60,253 bases of DNA from NCBI GenBank assembly GCA_910589105.1, contig CAJUST010000012.1:1-60253 (forward strand), written 5' to 3'. Positions within the stretch are counted from its first letter, which is position 1, and each line of letters starts with the position of its first letter. Below are positions 21,315 through 30,978 of the stretch, in pieces. Origin of the DNA: an uncultured Lachnospiraceae bacterium. GTDB lineage: Bacteria > Bacillota > Clostridia > Lachnospirales > Lachnospiraceae. The notes under the pieces are model-generated. The model was not told the origin of the DNA, did not search any database, and worked only from the letters and a program-made list of their open reading frames with translations. Both the position numbers and the translations under genes were made by a program.

Positions 21315-24300
21315 ATGTACAAGAAAGTAGAAACAAATCTTAATTTTGTCGAACGTGAAAAAGAGACTGAAAAGTTTTGGAAAGAAAATGACATTTTTAA
21401 GAAAAGCATGGAACAACGAAAAAACGGAGAAACGTATACATTCTATGACGGGCCGCCAACGGCGAACGGCAAGCCCCATATTGGGCATGTGCTGACCCGC
21501 GTCATTAAAGATATGATTCCGCGTTATCAGACGATGAAAGGCAAATACGTCCCAAGGAAAGCAGGCTGGGACACGCACGGGCTTCCGGTGGAGCTTGAAG
21601 TGGAGAAACTGCTTGGCTTAAATGGCAAAGAGCAGATTGAAGCGTATGGCATGGAGCCTTTTATTGAAAAATGTAAAGAATCCGTTTGGAAATACAAAGG
21701 CATGTGGGAAGATTTTTCCGGAACCGTTGGTTTTTGGGCGGATATGGACGACCCTTATGTGACATACCATGATGATTTTATTGAATCCGAATGGTGGGCG
21801 TTAAAACAGATTTGGGATAAAAAACTGCTTTACAAAGGCTTTAAAACAGTTCCCTACTGCCCGCGATGCGGCACTCCGCTGTCCTCTCAGGAAGTTGCGC
21901 AGGGCTATAAAACCGTCAAAGAGCGTTCCGCGGTTGTGCGGTTTCCCGTAAAAGGAGAAGAAGCGTTCTTTTTGGCATGGACGACGACGCCATGGACGCT
22001 TCCAAGCAATGTCGCTCTTTGCGTAAACCCTGATGAAACATATGTCAAAGTAAAAGCCGCAGACGGCAATGTGTATTATCTGGCAAAAGCCCTTTTGGAT
22101 CACGTGTTAGGCGCTTTAGGGGACGAAGAAAAAGGCATAGCGGCGTATGAAACGTTAGAAACTTATAAAGGCGCCGCGTTAGAGGGAAAAGAATACAGTC
22201 CTCTTTTTCATTTTGCAGACGCCATAATTGCAAAACAGCATAAAAAAGCATACTATGTCACATGTGACGATTATGTAACGATGACGGACGGAACCGGAAT
22301 CGTGCATATCGCGAGCGCGTTTGGCGAAGAAGATGCAAAAGTGGGAAGAAAGTATGATCTTCCGTTTGTGCAGCTTGTCAACGGCAAAGGGGAAATGACA
22401 GAAGAAACAAGCTATGCAGGCGTTTTCGTGAAAAAAGCGGATCCTCTGGTTTTAAAAGATTTAGAAGAAAAAGGGCTGTTATTTGACGCCCCAAAATTTG
22501 AACATGAGTATCCGCACTGCTGGCGCTGTGATACGCCATTGATTTATTATGCAAGGGAGTCATGGTTTATAAAAATGACGGAAGTTAAAGAAGACTTAAT
22601 CCGTAACAATAACACGGTCAACTGGATTCCGGACTCCATTGGAAAAGGGCGGTTTGGCGATTGGCTTTCTAATATACAGGACTGGGGCATTTCAAGGAAC
22701 CGTTACTGGGGAACGCCGTTAAACGTCTGGGAATGTGAATGCGGCCATAGGGAATGTATTGGAAGCCGTGTGGAATTGGCGGAGAAAAGCAAAAATCCGG
22801 ATGCGGCAAAGAAAGAGCTGCACAGACCCTATATTGACGAAATCACAATCCCATGTGAACAGTGCGGCAAAACGATGCATCGCGCGCCGGAAGTTATTGA
22901 CTGCTGGTTTGATTCGGGCGCAATGCCTTTCGCGCAGCATCATTATCCGTTTGAAAATAAAGAATTGTTCTGGCAGCAGTTTCCGGCGCAGTTTATTTCA
23001 GAAGCAGTCGACCAGACAAGGGGCTGGTTTTACTCTCTGATGGCGGAATCCACGCTTTTGTTTAACAAATCCCCTTATGAAAACGTCATCGTTTTGGGGC
23101 ATGTTCAGGACGAAAACGGGCAGAAAATGAGTAAATCGAAGGGAAATGCCGTAGATCCGTTTGACGCGTTAGAAAAGTACGGCGCAGATGCGATCCGCTG
23201 GTATTTTTACATTAATTCCGCGCCGTGGCTTCCAAACCGCTTCCATGGAAAAGCCGTTTTGGAAGGCCAGAGAAAGTTTATGGGCACGCTTTGGAACACA
23301 TATGCCTTTTTTGTGCTCTATGCAAACATTGACGGGTTCAATGCAAATGAGCATATGCTGGAATATGATAAGCTTTCCGTGATGGACAAGTGGCTGTTGT
23401 CCAAATTAAACAGCCTGATTCAAGATGTAGATGACAATTTAGGGAATTACCGGATACCGGAAGCGGCAAGGGCGCTCGATAATTTTGTAGATGAAATGAG
23501 CAACTGGTATGTCAGAAGAAGCCGGGAACGCTTTTGGGCAAAGGGCATGGAACAGGATAAAATCAACGCATATATGACGCTTTATACGGCTCTTGTCACG
23601 GTGGCGGAATGCGCGGCTCCGATGATTCCGTTTATGTCGGAAGACATTTACCGTAATTTAGTGGCAGGCATGGACGAAAACGCGCCGCAAAGCGTGCATT
23701 TATGCGATTTCCCGACAGCAGACGCTTCTGTCATAGACAAAGATCTGGAAAAAAACATGGAAGCCGTTTTAAAAATCGTCGTGCTGGGACGCGCCTGCCG
23801 GAATGCGGCGAATATCAAGAACCGCCAGCCGATTGGCCAGATGTATGTCAAGGCTCCGGAATGCCTTACAGAGTTTTATGTTAAGATTATCACAGAGGAA
23901 TTAAACGTCAAAAAGTTAGATTGGAAAGAAGACGTAAGCGCATATACCAGTTATACATTTAAACCGCAGCTTCGTACAGTTGGCCCCAAATACGGCAAAT
24001 ATTTAGGGCAGATTAAGCAGGCTTTATCCGAATTGGACGGAAATGCGGCAATGGAAGAATTAAAAAGCAATGGCATGTTAAAACTTGACAGCATTAGTCA
24101 GGAAGTTGTATTATTAAAAGAGGATCTTCTGATTGCCATGACACAGACGGAAGGCTACGTCACGGACAACGACGGCGGCGTAACGGTTGTATTGGATACA
24201 AACCTGACGGAAGAATTGGTGGAAGAAGGCTATGTCCGCGAATTGATTAGTAAAATTCAGACTATGCGTAAAGAAGCGGGATTTGAAGTGATGGATCATA

Positions 24301-24482
24301 TTCTGGCGTCTTACCAGACAGACGGAGCCGCAGCCGGTATTTTTGAACGTAACCGTGAAACGATACAGGCGGAAGTTTTAGCTGTAGGAATTACAAACGA
24401 ACCGATAGGCGGATATCGAAAAGAATGGAACATTAATGGCGAGACAGTCGTTATGGAAGTAAAGAAGGAGGAGCTTACTTGA
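21315..24482 (+). CDS. ileS: Isoleucyl-tRNA synthetase
   Basis: This class I synthetase of 1,055 residues charges tRNA-Ile. It shows the HIGH box (PHIGH, about 55-58), the WTTTPWTLPSN editing-domain motif, CYS-pair regions (PYCPRCGTPLSS), SWFIKMTE, and KMSKS (about 604-608, KMSKSKGN). The length and motifs match the eukaryote-like IleS2 type, which often confers mupirocin tolerance, but this assignment needs alignment. AGGAGG precedes the ATG. No T-box leader was seen in the 100 bp upstream. It overlaps the glycogen phosphorylase start. Confidence 0.96.
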   Translation: MYKKVETNLNFVEREKETEKFWKENDIFKKSMEQRKNGETYTFYDGPPTANGKPHIGHVLTRVIKDMIPRYQTMKGKYVPRKAGWDTHGLPVELEVEKLLGLNGKEQIEAYGMEPFIEKCKESVWKYKGMWEDFSGTVGFWADMDDPYVTYHDDFIESEWWALKQIWDKKLLYKGFKTVPYCPRCGTPLSSQEVAQGYKTVKERSAVVRFPVKGEEAFFLAWTTTPWTLPSNVALCVNPDETYVKVKAADGNVYYLAKALLDHVLGALGDEEKGIAAYETLETYKGAALEGKEYSPLFHFADAIIAKQHKKAYYVTCDDYVTMTDGTGIVHIASAFGEEDAKVGRKYDLPFVQLVNGKGEMTEETSYAGVFVKKADPLVLKDLEEKGLLFDAPKFEHEYPHCWRCDTPLIYYARESWFIKMTEVKEDLIRNNNTVNWIPDSIGKGRFGDWLSNIQDWGISRNRYWGTPLNVWECECGHRECIGSRVELAEKSKNPDAAKKELHRPYIDEITIPCEQCGKTMHRAPEVIDCWFDSGAMPFAQHHYPFENKELFWQQFPAQFISEAVDQTRGWFYSLMAESTLLFNKSPYENVIVLGHVQDENGQKMSKSKGNAVDPFDALEKYGADAIRWYFYINSAPWLPNRFHGKAVLEGQRKFMGTLWNTYAFFVLYANIDGFNANEHMLEYDKLSVMDKWLLSKLNSLIQDVDDNLGNYRIPEAARALDNFVDEMSNWYVRRSRERFWAKGMEQDKINAYMTLYTALVTVAECAAPMIPFMSEDIYRNLVAGMDENAPQSVHLCDFPTADASVIDKDLEKNMEAVLKIVVLGRACRNAANIKNRQPIGQMYVKAPECLTEFYVKIITEELNVKKLDWKEDVSAYTSYTFKPQLRTVGPKYGKYLGQIKQALSELDGNAAMEELKSNGMLKLDSISQEVVLLKEDLLIAMTQTEGYVTDNDGGVTVVLDTNLTEELVEEGYVRELISKIQTMRKEAGFEVMDHILASYQTDGAAAGIFERNRETIQAEVLAVGITNEPIGGYRKEWNINGETVVMEVKKEELT

Positions 24483-26947
24483 AAAAGATAATATTCGATA
24501 AGGAACAGTTCAAAAAAGAGGTAAAAGACAACGTTCGGACGCTGTTCCGTAAAACATTGGAAGAAGCGGATCAGCAGGAAATTTTTCAGGCAGTGTCCCA
24601 TACGGTAAAAGATGAAGTCATCAACCAGTGGATGGAGACGCAGCAGGCGATGAAAAAGGACGACCCGAAAGTGGTTTATTATATGTCCATGGAATTTTTA
24701 ATGGGACGGGCGCTTGGCAATAACCTGATTAACATGACGATCTACCAGCCGGTAGCGGAAGCGTTAGAGGAACTTGGATTGAATTTAAACGCCATTGAGG
24801 ACGAGGAGCCGGACCCTGCGCTTGGCAACGGCGGTCTGGGCAGGCTTGCCGCATGTTTTATGGAATCTTTGTCAACGCTTGGCTATGCAGCTTACGGCTG
24901 CGGCATCCGTTACCGTTATGGCATGTTTAAACAGAAAATCGAGGACGGGTTCCAGATTGAAGCTCCGGATAACTGGTTAAAGAATGGATACCCATTTGAA
25001 TTAAGAAGGCCGGAATATACTTATGAAGTGAAATTTGGCGGTTATGTGCGCGCTGCCAATACGCCGGACGGCCGCATGAAATTTATTCAGGAAGGCTACC
25101 AGTCTGTACGCGCCGTTCCATATGACATGCCGATTTTAGGCTACAACAATCATGTTGTCAATACACTGATGATTTGGGATGCAGAGCCGTCAGAATGTTT
25201 TGAACTGGATTCCTTTGACAAAGGAGATTATCATAAAGCGGTAGAGCAGGAAAACTTAGCGAGGAACTTAGTCGAAGTCCTTTACCCGAACGACAATCAT
25301 ATTGCGGGCAAGGAGCTTCGTTTAAAACAGCAGTATTTCTTTGTGTCCGCAAGCGTGCAGCGCGCCATTGCGAGATTTAAGAAGAATCACTCTGACATTC
25401 ATGACCTTCCGAAAAAAGTGGCGTTCCAGTTAAATGATACGCATCCGACGGTAGCGGTTGCAGAGCTTATGCGTTATCTTGTTGACGAAGAAGAATTACA
25501 GTGGGAAGATGCATGGGACATTACGAGTCAGGTTTGCGCGTATACCAACCATACCATTATGGCGGAAGCTTTGGAGAAATGGCCGATTGAGATTTTCTCA
25601 AGGCTTCTTCCGAGAATTTACCAGATCGTGGAAGAAATCAACCGCAGGTTTATTATCCAGATTCAACAGCAGTATCCGGGAGATAACGGCAAAGTGGAGC
25701 GTATGGCGATTATCTATAACGGACAGGTGAAAATGGCGCACCTTGCAATCGCGGCAGGGCATTCCGTAAACGGCGTAGCAAGGCTGCACACGGAAATTTT
25801 AAAGAATCAGGAATTAAAAGATTTCTATGAAATGTATCCGGATAAATTTAACAATAAGACAAACGGAATTACGCAGAGAAGGTTCTTACTGCATGGCAAC
25901 CAGCTTTTGGCGGCATGGGTGACAGACCATATCGGCGAAGACTGGATTACCGATTTAGGTAAAATCAAGAAATTGGCGCTCTATGCAGAAGATGAAAAAG
26001 CGCAGCATGAGTTTATGAACATTAAATACCAAAATAAACTCCGCCTTGCAAAATATATCAAAGAGCGCAACGGCATTGACGTAGACCCGCGTTCCATTTT
26101 TGACGTACAGGTAAAACGTCTGCATGAGTATAAACGCCAGCTTTTGAATATTCTCCATATTATGTATCTGTATAACGAATTAAAAGAGCATCCGGATCGT
26201 GAATTTTATCCGAGAACTTTTATATTCGGCGCAAAAGCGGCTGCAGGCTATAAAATTGCAAAACTTACAATTAAATTAATCAACAGCGTTGCAGAAGTCA
26301 TCAACAATGACAGAAGCATCAATGGCAAAATAAAAGTTGTTTTTATTGAAGACTACCGCGTGTCCAATGCAGAATGGATTTTTGCGGCTGCAGACATCAG
26401 CGAGCAGATTTCCACAGCCAGCAAAGAAGCGTCCGGCACGGGCAATATGAAATTTATGTTAAACGGCGCAGTTACCATCGGCACGATGGACGGCGCAAAC
26501 GTGGAAATGCTTGAAGAAGTGGGCAAAGAGAATATGTTTATTTTCGGCATGAGTTCCGATGAAGTCATTGCCCATGAGAGGAACAGAGACTATAACCCAA
26601 TGCAGATATTCAACAACGATCAGGATATCCGCAAAGTGTTAATGCAGCTTATTAACGGATTTTATTCTCCGCAGAACAGCGAGTTGTTCCGTGAACTGTA
26701 CAATTCTCTTTTGAACACGCAGAGCACGAGATACGCAGACACTTACTTTATTCTGGCAGACTTTAATTCTTACGCGCAGGCGCAAAAAGAAGTGGAAGAA
26801 GCTTACAAAGATCAAAAACGCTGGGCGAAAATGGCGATTTTAAATACTGCATATGCCGGAAAGTTTTCTTCTGACCGCACGATTCAGGAATATGTAGACG
26901 ATATCTGGCATTTGGAAAAATTAGACGTAGAAGAAGGGGTAATATAA
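24479..26947 (+). CDS. glgP: Glycogen/maltodextrin phosphorylase
   Basis: This protein of 822 residues releases glucose-1-phosphate from glycogen or maltodextrins. The N part contains YYMSMEFLMGRALGNNLINM, EEPDPALGNGGLGRLAACFM and LNDTHPTVAVAELMRYLVDE. The PLP-lysine lies in EASGTGNMKFMLNGAVTIGT near residue 657. The likely start is TTG at 24479, overlapping the ileS stop, with AAGGAGGAGC before it. Co-transcription with ileS is unusual but follows from the overlap. Confidence 0.96.
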   Translation: MKKIIFDKEQFKKEVKDNVRTLFRKTLEEADQQEIFQAVSHTVKDEVINQWMETQQAMKKDDPKVVYYMSMEFLMGRALGNNLINMTIYQPVAEALEELGLNLNAIEDEEPDPALGNGGLGRLAACFMESLSTLGYAAYGCGIRYRYGMFKQKIEDGFQIEAPDNWLKNGYPFELRRPEYTYEVKFGGYVRAANTPDGRMKFIQEGYQSVRAVPYDMPILGYNNHVVNTLMIWDAEPSECFELDSFDKGDYHKAVEQENLARNLVEVLYPNDNHIAGKELRLKQQYFFVSASVQRAIARFKKNHSDIHDLPKKVAFQLNDTHPTVAVAELMRYLVDEEELQWEDAWDITSQVCAYTNHTIMAEALEKWPIEIFSRLLPRIYQIVEEINRRFIIQIQQQYPGDNGKVERMAIIYNGQVKMAHLAIAAGHSVNGVARLHTEILKNQELKDFYEMYPDKFNNKTNGITQRRFLLHGNQLLAAWVTDHIGEDWITDLGKIKKLALYAEDEKAQHEFMNIKYQNKLRLAKYIKERNGIDVDPRSIFDVQVKRLHEYKRQLLNILHIMYLYNELKEHPDREFYPRTFIFGAKAAAGYKIAKLTIKLINSVAEVINNDRSINGKIKVVFIEDYRVSNAEWIFAAADISEQISTASKEASGTGNMKFMLNGAVTIGTMDGANVEMLEEVGKENMFIFGMSSDEVIAHERNRDYNPMQIFNNDQDIRKVLMQLINGFYSPQNSELFRELYNSLLNTQSTRYADTYFILADFNSYAQAQKEVEEAYKDQKRWAKMAILNTAYAGKFSSDRTIQEYVDDIWHLEKLDVEEGVI

Positions 26948-26984
26948 GAGCAATCTAAAAATCATAGACAGGAGGTTTTACCGT

Positions 26985-27134
26985 ATGAAACAGACAGAGG
27001 TCATTGAAAGAGTAAGGGAGCTTATGCACGAAAAAGAAAATTTGATTCGTGAGCATGAGGATCTGGTGAAAAAAGACAAACTGCTGATGGAGCAGTTAGA
27101 AATGATCTTAAACCACTTGGGGGATAAAAATTAA
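26985..27134 (+). CDS. Small coiled-coil protein
   Basis: A 49-residue ORF with AGGAGG at ideal distance before ATG 26985. The product (MKQTEVIERVRELMHEKENL onward, ending LNHLGDKN) is almost entirely helix-forming, with heptad-like leucines and many charged residues. It directly follows glgP and is closed by a strong terminator, so it is likely the last gene of that operon. No family recognised. Confidence 0.7.
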   Translation: MKQTEVIERVRELMHEKENLIREHEDLVKKDKLLMEQLEMILNHLGDKN

Positions 27135-27151
27135 TCAATCCCATTAAAATG

Positions 27152-27202
27152 AAAAAGATGAATGCCGTATCCAGTAAATCCGGGGCGGCATTCATCTTTT
27201 TT
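27152..27202 (+). terminator. Terminator of the ileS-glgP operon
   Basis: AAAAAGATGAATGCCG (27152-27167) pairs with CGGCATTCATCTTTTT (27186-27201). The stem is 16 bp and a T-run follows. Confidence 0.92.
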
Positions 27203-27245
27203 AATCCGTTCCATGTTAAAACGAAACAATGAATAGAAACGTCAA

Positions 27246-27545
27246 TTACAGTAAGTAGTTGTTTTCACGGTTTGCGATCTGCAAATTAATTAATTTATAA
27301 GATGCATAGCCGCCCGCTACGAGAGGTTCCCTTTTACAGATTTCCTCCGCTTCAATCCGGTTTTCTGTTTTAAGGATATACATTCCCGCCATTCCCGGAT
27401 AACCTTTAAATACAGCGCAGATTTCCAGTTTTCCCGCGTCGTCCAGTTCCCGTATGTGTGTCACATGTTCTATAATTACATGTTTTGTTATCTTATTATA
27501 GGTCTTCGTTTTTTCAATCATCATCATATACATTGCAGCCTGCAT
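27246..27545 (-). CDS. YciI family protein
   Basis: This 99-residue dimeric alpha/beta-barrel protein has YMMMIEKTKTYNKITKHVII, HVTHIRELDDAGKLEICAVF (with the conserved His and Asp of the YCII fold) and GMYILKTENRIEAEEICKRE followed by EPLVAGGYASYKL. The biochemical role of YciI proteins is uncertain. AAGGAG precedes the start. It diverges from the WYL regulator gene, which may control it. Confidence 0.85.
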   Translation of the reverse strand: MQAAMYMMMIEKTKTYNKITKHVIIEHVTHIRELDDAGKLEICAVFKGYPGMAGMYILKTENRIEAEEICKREPLVAGGYASYKLINLQIANRENNYLL

Positions 27546-27715
27546 TTTAGATTCTCCTTTTTTAGTTCATAGCTTTAAATTTCACCGGGCATTCTTATAA
27601 AATGATCCCTCCTTGTCACATGTATTTTAGCATTGCGTTGCATTGCATCCGGCTTATCAATAGTTTATCATGGAACAGTGACAAAGGCTGTCATAATTCG
27701 GAAAGGAGTTTTAGA

Positions 27716-28672
27716 ATGTCAAAAGCGAAACGGCTGATTGAATTGATGATTACAATAAATGCTAAAAAAGATTTTACGGTAGGGGAGTTGGCAAAAGAGT
27801 TTTCCGTGTCAAAGCGAACGATACTGCGTGATTTGCAGGAATTAGAACGGGCCGGGTTTCCTCTGTATTCTGAAGTTGGAGCCGCAGGCGGGTATCATAT
27901 CTTAAAAGAACGTATTCTGCCGCCTATCGTTTTTTCGGAAAGTGAGGCTAAGGCGGTATTTTTTGCGTGTCAAGCGCTGCAATTTTACCGTGATTTGCCT
28001 TTTGAGCAGGAAACAGTCTCTGTCCTAAAAAAGTTTCTAAATTGCCTTCCGTTAGATATGCAAAACAGTGTTTTGAAAATTCAACAAAAAGCGGTGTTTT
28101 GGATTCCTGACCGGCATTTAGATTCACCGCTGTTAAAGTCAATATTCCAGATTGCCATAAATTGCCATGCGGCAACGATACGCTATTCTTCCACACAATC
28201 TGAAAGTGTACGCACAATCATGCCTGTTGGACTATATGCAATGAATGGGCTTTGGTACTGTCCGGCGTATTGTACGACGGCAAATCAAATCCGAGTGTTC
28301 CGTGTGGATCGCATCAAAGAAATCATAGAGGAGAAACCTTATCCAATAGGAAAATATCCACTACCGGCATCTGTTCAGGACTACTTGGAACAACCCGAAG
28401 AAAAAATGGATTGCCGCCTTAAAATCCAACTGACGGATCTGGGCGTGAAACGGTGTGAAACAGAATGTTTACTGGCAAGGGGATTGAAACGGCTTAAAAC
28501 GGGCGGTGGAATAATTGATATGGAAATAAACCGGTCGGCATTAGATTGGGTTTGTGAGTATCTTTTGCCGCTTGGATGCAATGCCACTGTGTTAGAGCCG
28601 GCAGAGCTAAAGGAACGGATCAAACAAAAAATAGTTGAACTGTATGAACATTATTGCAGATTGGAAAAATAA
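27716..28672 (+). CDS. YafY-type WYL-domain transcriptional regulator
   Basis: This 318-residue regulator has an N-terminal DeoR-like helix-turn-helix (FTVGELAKEFSVSKRTILRD, about 20-39) and a WYL domain around 140-220 (IRYSSTQSESVRTIMPVGLY followed by GLWYCPAYC), ending with a WCX-like part. WYL domains bind nucleotides or nucleic acids. The start at 27716 has AAAGGAG before it, whereas an ATG 38 codons earlier has none. Divergent to the YciI gene. TTGTCAC (27613-27619 region) and GTGACAA lie about 60 bp apart in the shared upstream region and may be its sites. Confidence 0.87.
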   Translation: MSKAKRLIELMITINAKKDFTVGELAKEFSVSKRTILRDLQELERAGFPLYSEVGAAGGYHILKERILPPIVFSESEAKAVFFACQALQFYRDLPFEQETVSVLKKFLNCLPLDMQNSVLKIQQKAVFWIPDRHLDSPLLKSIFQIAINCHAATIRYSSTQSESVRTIMPVGLYAMNGLWYCPAYCTTANQIRVFRVDRIKEIIEEKPYPIGKYPLPASVQDYLEQPEEKMDCRLKIQLTDLGVKRCETECLLARGLKRLKTGGGIIDMEINRSALDWVCEYLLPLGCNATVLEPAELKERIKQKIVELYEHYCRLEK

Positions 28673-28678
28673 TCAGAA

Positions 28679-28713
28679 AAAACTGCCTCGCAAAGAGAAG
28701 GCGTGGCAGTTTT
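28679..28713. terminator. Bidirectional terminator
   Basis: AAAACTGCC (28679-28687) pairs with GGCAGTTTT (28705-28713) between the convergent WYL-regulator and EF-hand genes. Confidence 0.75.
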
Positions 28714-28746
28714 GTGTATTCTGTCCATTTGTGTTTGTCTGTATTT

Positions 28747-29835
28747 CTAGCGGTATGTCCGGCCTGATGTTTTTGCCATATCCAAATGCTGGACGGTTCC
28801 ACAGTTTCCATTTTCATAGAGAAAGATGCCTGTTTTGCGTATAAGGGCGTTTGTCGCGTTGTTTTTTGAGGAATTAAGCGAAAAATCCGTATCCGCATTG
28901 CCTAGATAGATTGCCCCAATTCCGGCTTTTCCAATCGCGCAGAGGACGTCTTTTCCGGAGCTGTCTTTTGTCCAGATGCGCAGTTTATCAAAAATCGGGT
29001 CATTTTCATCTATCCAGCCGTTTCCATCGGAATCATATTTTGCAAGATCGGCAAACCCATCGCCGCTTTTTGCGCCGAATAGTTCACTGCCGTCATTGAT
29101 TTTCCCGTCTCCGTTTAAGTCAAGCGCCAGAAAGCCGCTTCCGGCGGCAAGGTTTGAAATTTCATCTAACGTTCCGTCGCAGTCTAAGTCAAAATAGAAT
29201 TTCTGATCTGAAACTTGGGCAGAGGCGGAGTTTAGATTGATGACTAATGGATCGCAGAGAGCGGCCTGATTTAGAGCCGCGCCGAAATTTACGCTTCCTG
29301 CGTATTCTTCTTCAAAAGAACGGCTCATAGTCATAGAAAGATTAAAATCAATTTCACGTCCGTCTGCAGTTTTGACTGTGCCTTTGGTGGCAAACGTCGT
29401 TTCTTCTTCCTCATAATGATAGCCGTATTCCGAATAGGCCCCGCCCCACGCCTGCCCGCCCATGGAGGGCTGTCCTGTAATGCTGCTGATAAAGGCGTCG
29501 CGGGGATTTCCATTTTTGCCAAATAAAATCATCATAAGGTAATTGAGGGACTGCGCTTTTATCGTATGCGCATCCGGTGTGGCTTTTTTCGTAATGCTGA
29601 CCGGGCTGCCAATGCTTTGCGCCTGTTTGAACTGATTGAATAAATCATTTTTGTTTCCGGCATTTTCCTGTCTGCGTTTTCCAGAGCCGGATTCTTCATT
29701 GTATTGCTGTACCATTACTGTATTCCGGTTTTGCATAAACCCGCTGCCCCATGTGGTAAGGGAAGTGGAGACAGCAGTCGTGCGGCTGTAACTGCGTTTG
29801 GAAGCCATAGCCACATTACTTGATTGTATAATCAT
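28747..29835 (-). CDS. EF-hand-like calcium-binding protein
   Basis: This protein of 362 residues has no signal peptide. Three D-x-D-x-D-G loops are visible: DLDCDGTLDE, DLNGDGKINDGSE and DSDGNGWIDENDP at about 215-285, the arrangement of EF-hand or dockerin-like repeats. GAKSGDGFADLAKYD between them is typical of a conserved Clostridial/proteobacterial family. The N-terminal 120 residues are polar and contain SMTKS-like low-complexity segments. GGAGGAG precedes the start. The function is unknown, and calcium binding is inferred from the loops. Confidence 0.82.
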   Translation of the reverse strand: MIIQSSNVAMASKRSYSRTTAVSTSLTTWGSGFMQNRNTVMVQQYNEESGSGKRRQENAGNKNDLFNQFKQAQSIGSPVSITKKATPDAHTIKAQSLNYLMMILFGKNGNPRDAFISSITGQPSMGGQAWGGAYSEYGYHYEEEETTFATKGTVKTADGREIDFNLSMTMSRSFEEEYAGSVNFGAALNQAALCDPLVINLNSASAQVSDQKFYFDLDCDGTLDEISNLAAGSGFLALDLNGDGKINDGSELFGAKSGDGFADLAKYDSDGNGWIDENDPIFDKLRIWTKDSSGKDVLCAIGKAGIGAIYLGNADTDFSLNSSKNNATNALIRKTGIFLYENGNCGTVQHLDMAKTSGRTYR

Positions 29836-29891
29836 GTAAACTCCTCCTGTAATCCATGCCTTTTCTTCTTGTCTGCTTCCCTGTAAACAAT

Positions 29892-29940
29892 AAGAAAAAG
29901 ACGGCAGATTTAAGAAACTCCATTTTCTTAAATTACCGTC
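29892..29940 (-). terminator. Terminator of the CPBP protease gene
   Basis: On the minus strand GACGG and ATTTAAGAAA arms pair across 29900-29940 and lead into TCTTTTTCTT. It separates the CPBP gene from the EF-hand gene downstream. Confidence 0.8.
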
Positions 29941-29975
29941 CTTGGCCCCATTAAGAAATCACGAATGCATTCATA

Positions 29976-30854
29976 TTACATATCGGAATTTTCTGGAAAA
30001 TGTTTAACGTCTGCCGGAGAAGTATTTTTATAAAATAGAACCATCCCGAGGATTCCAAGGAGGACAGAAAACAGCAAAAATAAAATGGAATACAGCGGAT
30101 TGCTCAATAGAGCCGTTACTGAAGAAGCAAACGTGCCCCAGAGATTAAATAATATGTGCAGGAAAATGGAAAGCCAGATAGAAGCGCCCCTTTTGCAGAT
30201 ATATCCTAAAAACAGCCCGATAAAAAATGCGTAGATTCCCTGTATGAAATTCATATGGAATACGCCAAATAAAAGCGCCTGAAAGAAATTGGCGGCCCAG
30301 AATGGCAGGGCTTTTTTGGCGGAAGAAAGAATAACGCCCCGAAAGGTAAGTTCTTCTTCAATCGGGCCTAAAATAACGGCATATAGAATTAAAAGCAAAG
30401 ACGGCTGGCCTGTAAAGCCTGCGCTATCCATCAGTTCCACATAAAAGTCCATCCATTGTGGAAATAAGTAGGCGAAGAAATTCGTCAGGACGGAGGAGAG
30501 AAGCTGTAATCCGGGGACAAGGCAGATAATTCCAAGAACTAATGCTGGCTTGGAGAAGCTTTCCGCCGGGATATGCAGGCTTCCATGGAATTGCTTGGCG
30601 TACCAAAAGCCAAAAAGCAGGATTCCACAGACTGCAAACAGAATGGAAATCATCATGACATAATTTTGGCCGGAAAAAGATATGGAAAACCGTCTGAGCA
30701 GCTCCGTGAAAGTCATCTGCCTGCCGGAACGAAGCGCAAAAAAGCAGATTTGCATTATGCAAAATCCCATAACGGGAATAGCGACGATAAATTGCAGGCT
30801 GACAGAGGCAATGAGTGGTACGAAACATAAGAAAAAATATCCAACTTTTTTCAT
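29976..30854 (-). CDS. CPBP (CAAX protease/bacteriocin-processing) family membrane peptidase
   Basis: This protein of 292 residues has about eight membrane segments. Motif 1 is GPIEEELTFRG, with the glutamates at 166-168 and Arg172. Motif 2 has His200 (FGVFHMN), and a later FLHILFN carries the third conserved His/Asn. These are the catalytic signatures of ABI/CPBP glutamate intramembrane proteases. Substrates are unknown; some members act in bacteriocin immunity. No bacteriocin genes adjoin. AAAGGAGC precedes the start. Confidence 0.9.
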   Translation of the reverse strand: MKKVGYFFLCFVPLIASVSLQFIVAIPVMGFCIMQICFFALRSGRQMTFTELLRRFSISFSGQNYVMMISILFAVCGILLFGFWYAKQFHGSLHIPAESFSKPALVLGIICLVPGLQLLSSVLTNFFAYLFPQWMDFYVELMDSAGFTGQPSLLLILYAVILGPIEEELTFRGVILSSAKKALPFWAANFFQALLFGVFHMNFIQGIYAFFIGLFLGYICKRGASIWLSIFLHILFNLWGTFASSVTALLSNPLYSILFLLFSVLLGILGMVLFYKNTSPADVKHFPENSDM

Positions 30855-30978
30855 GGCAACAGGCTCCTTTAATATTGTTAATGGTATGGCTGCATTATAG
30901 CATATTGAAAGTGAAAAGTAAAAACATATCTAAGCCGTAAGCTTGTGTGGAAATAGGGGGACAGGCGGGACGCGCGGT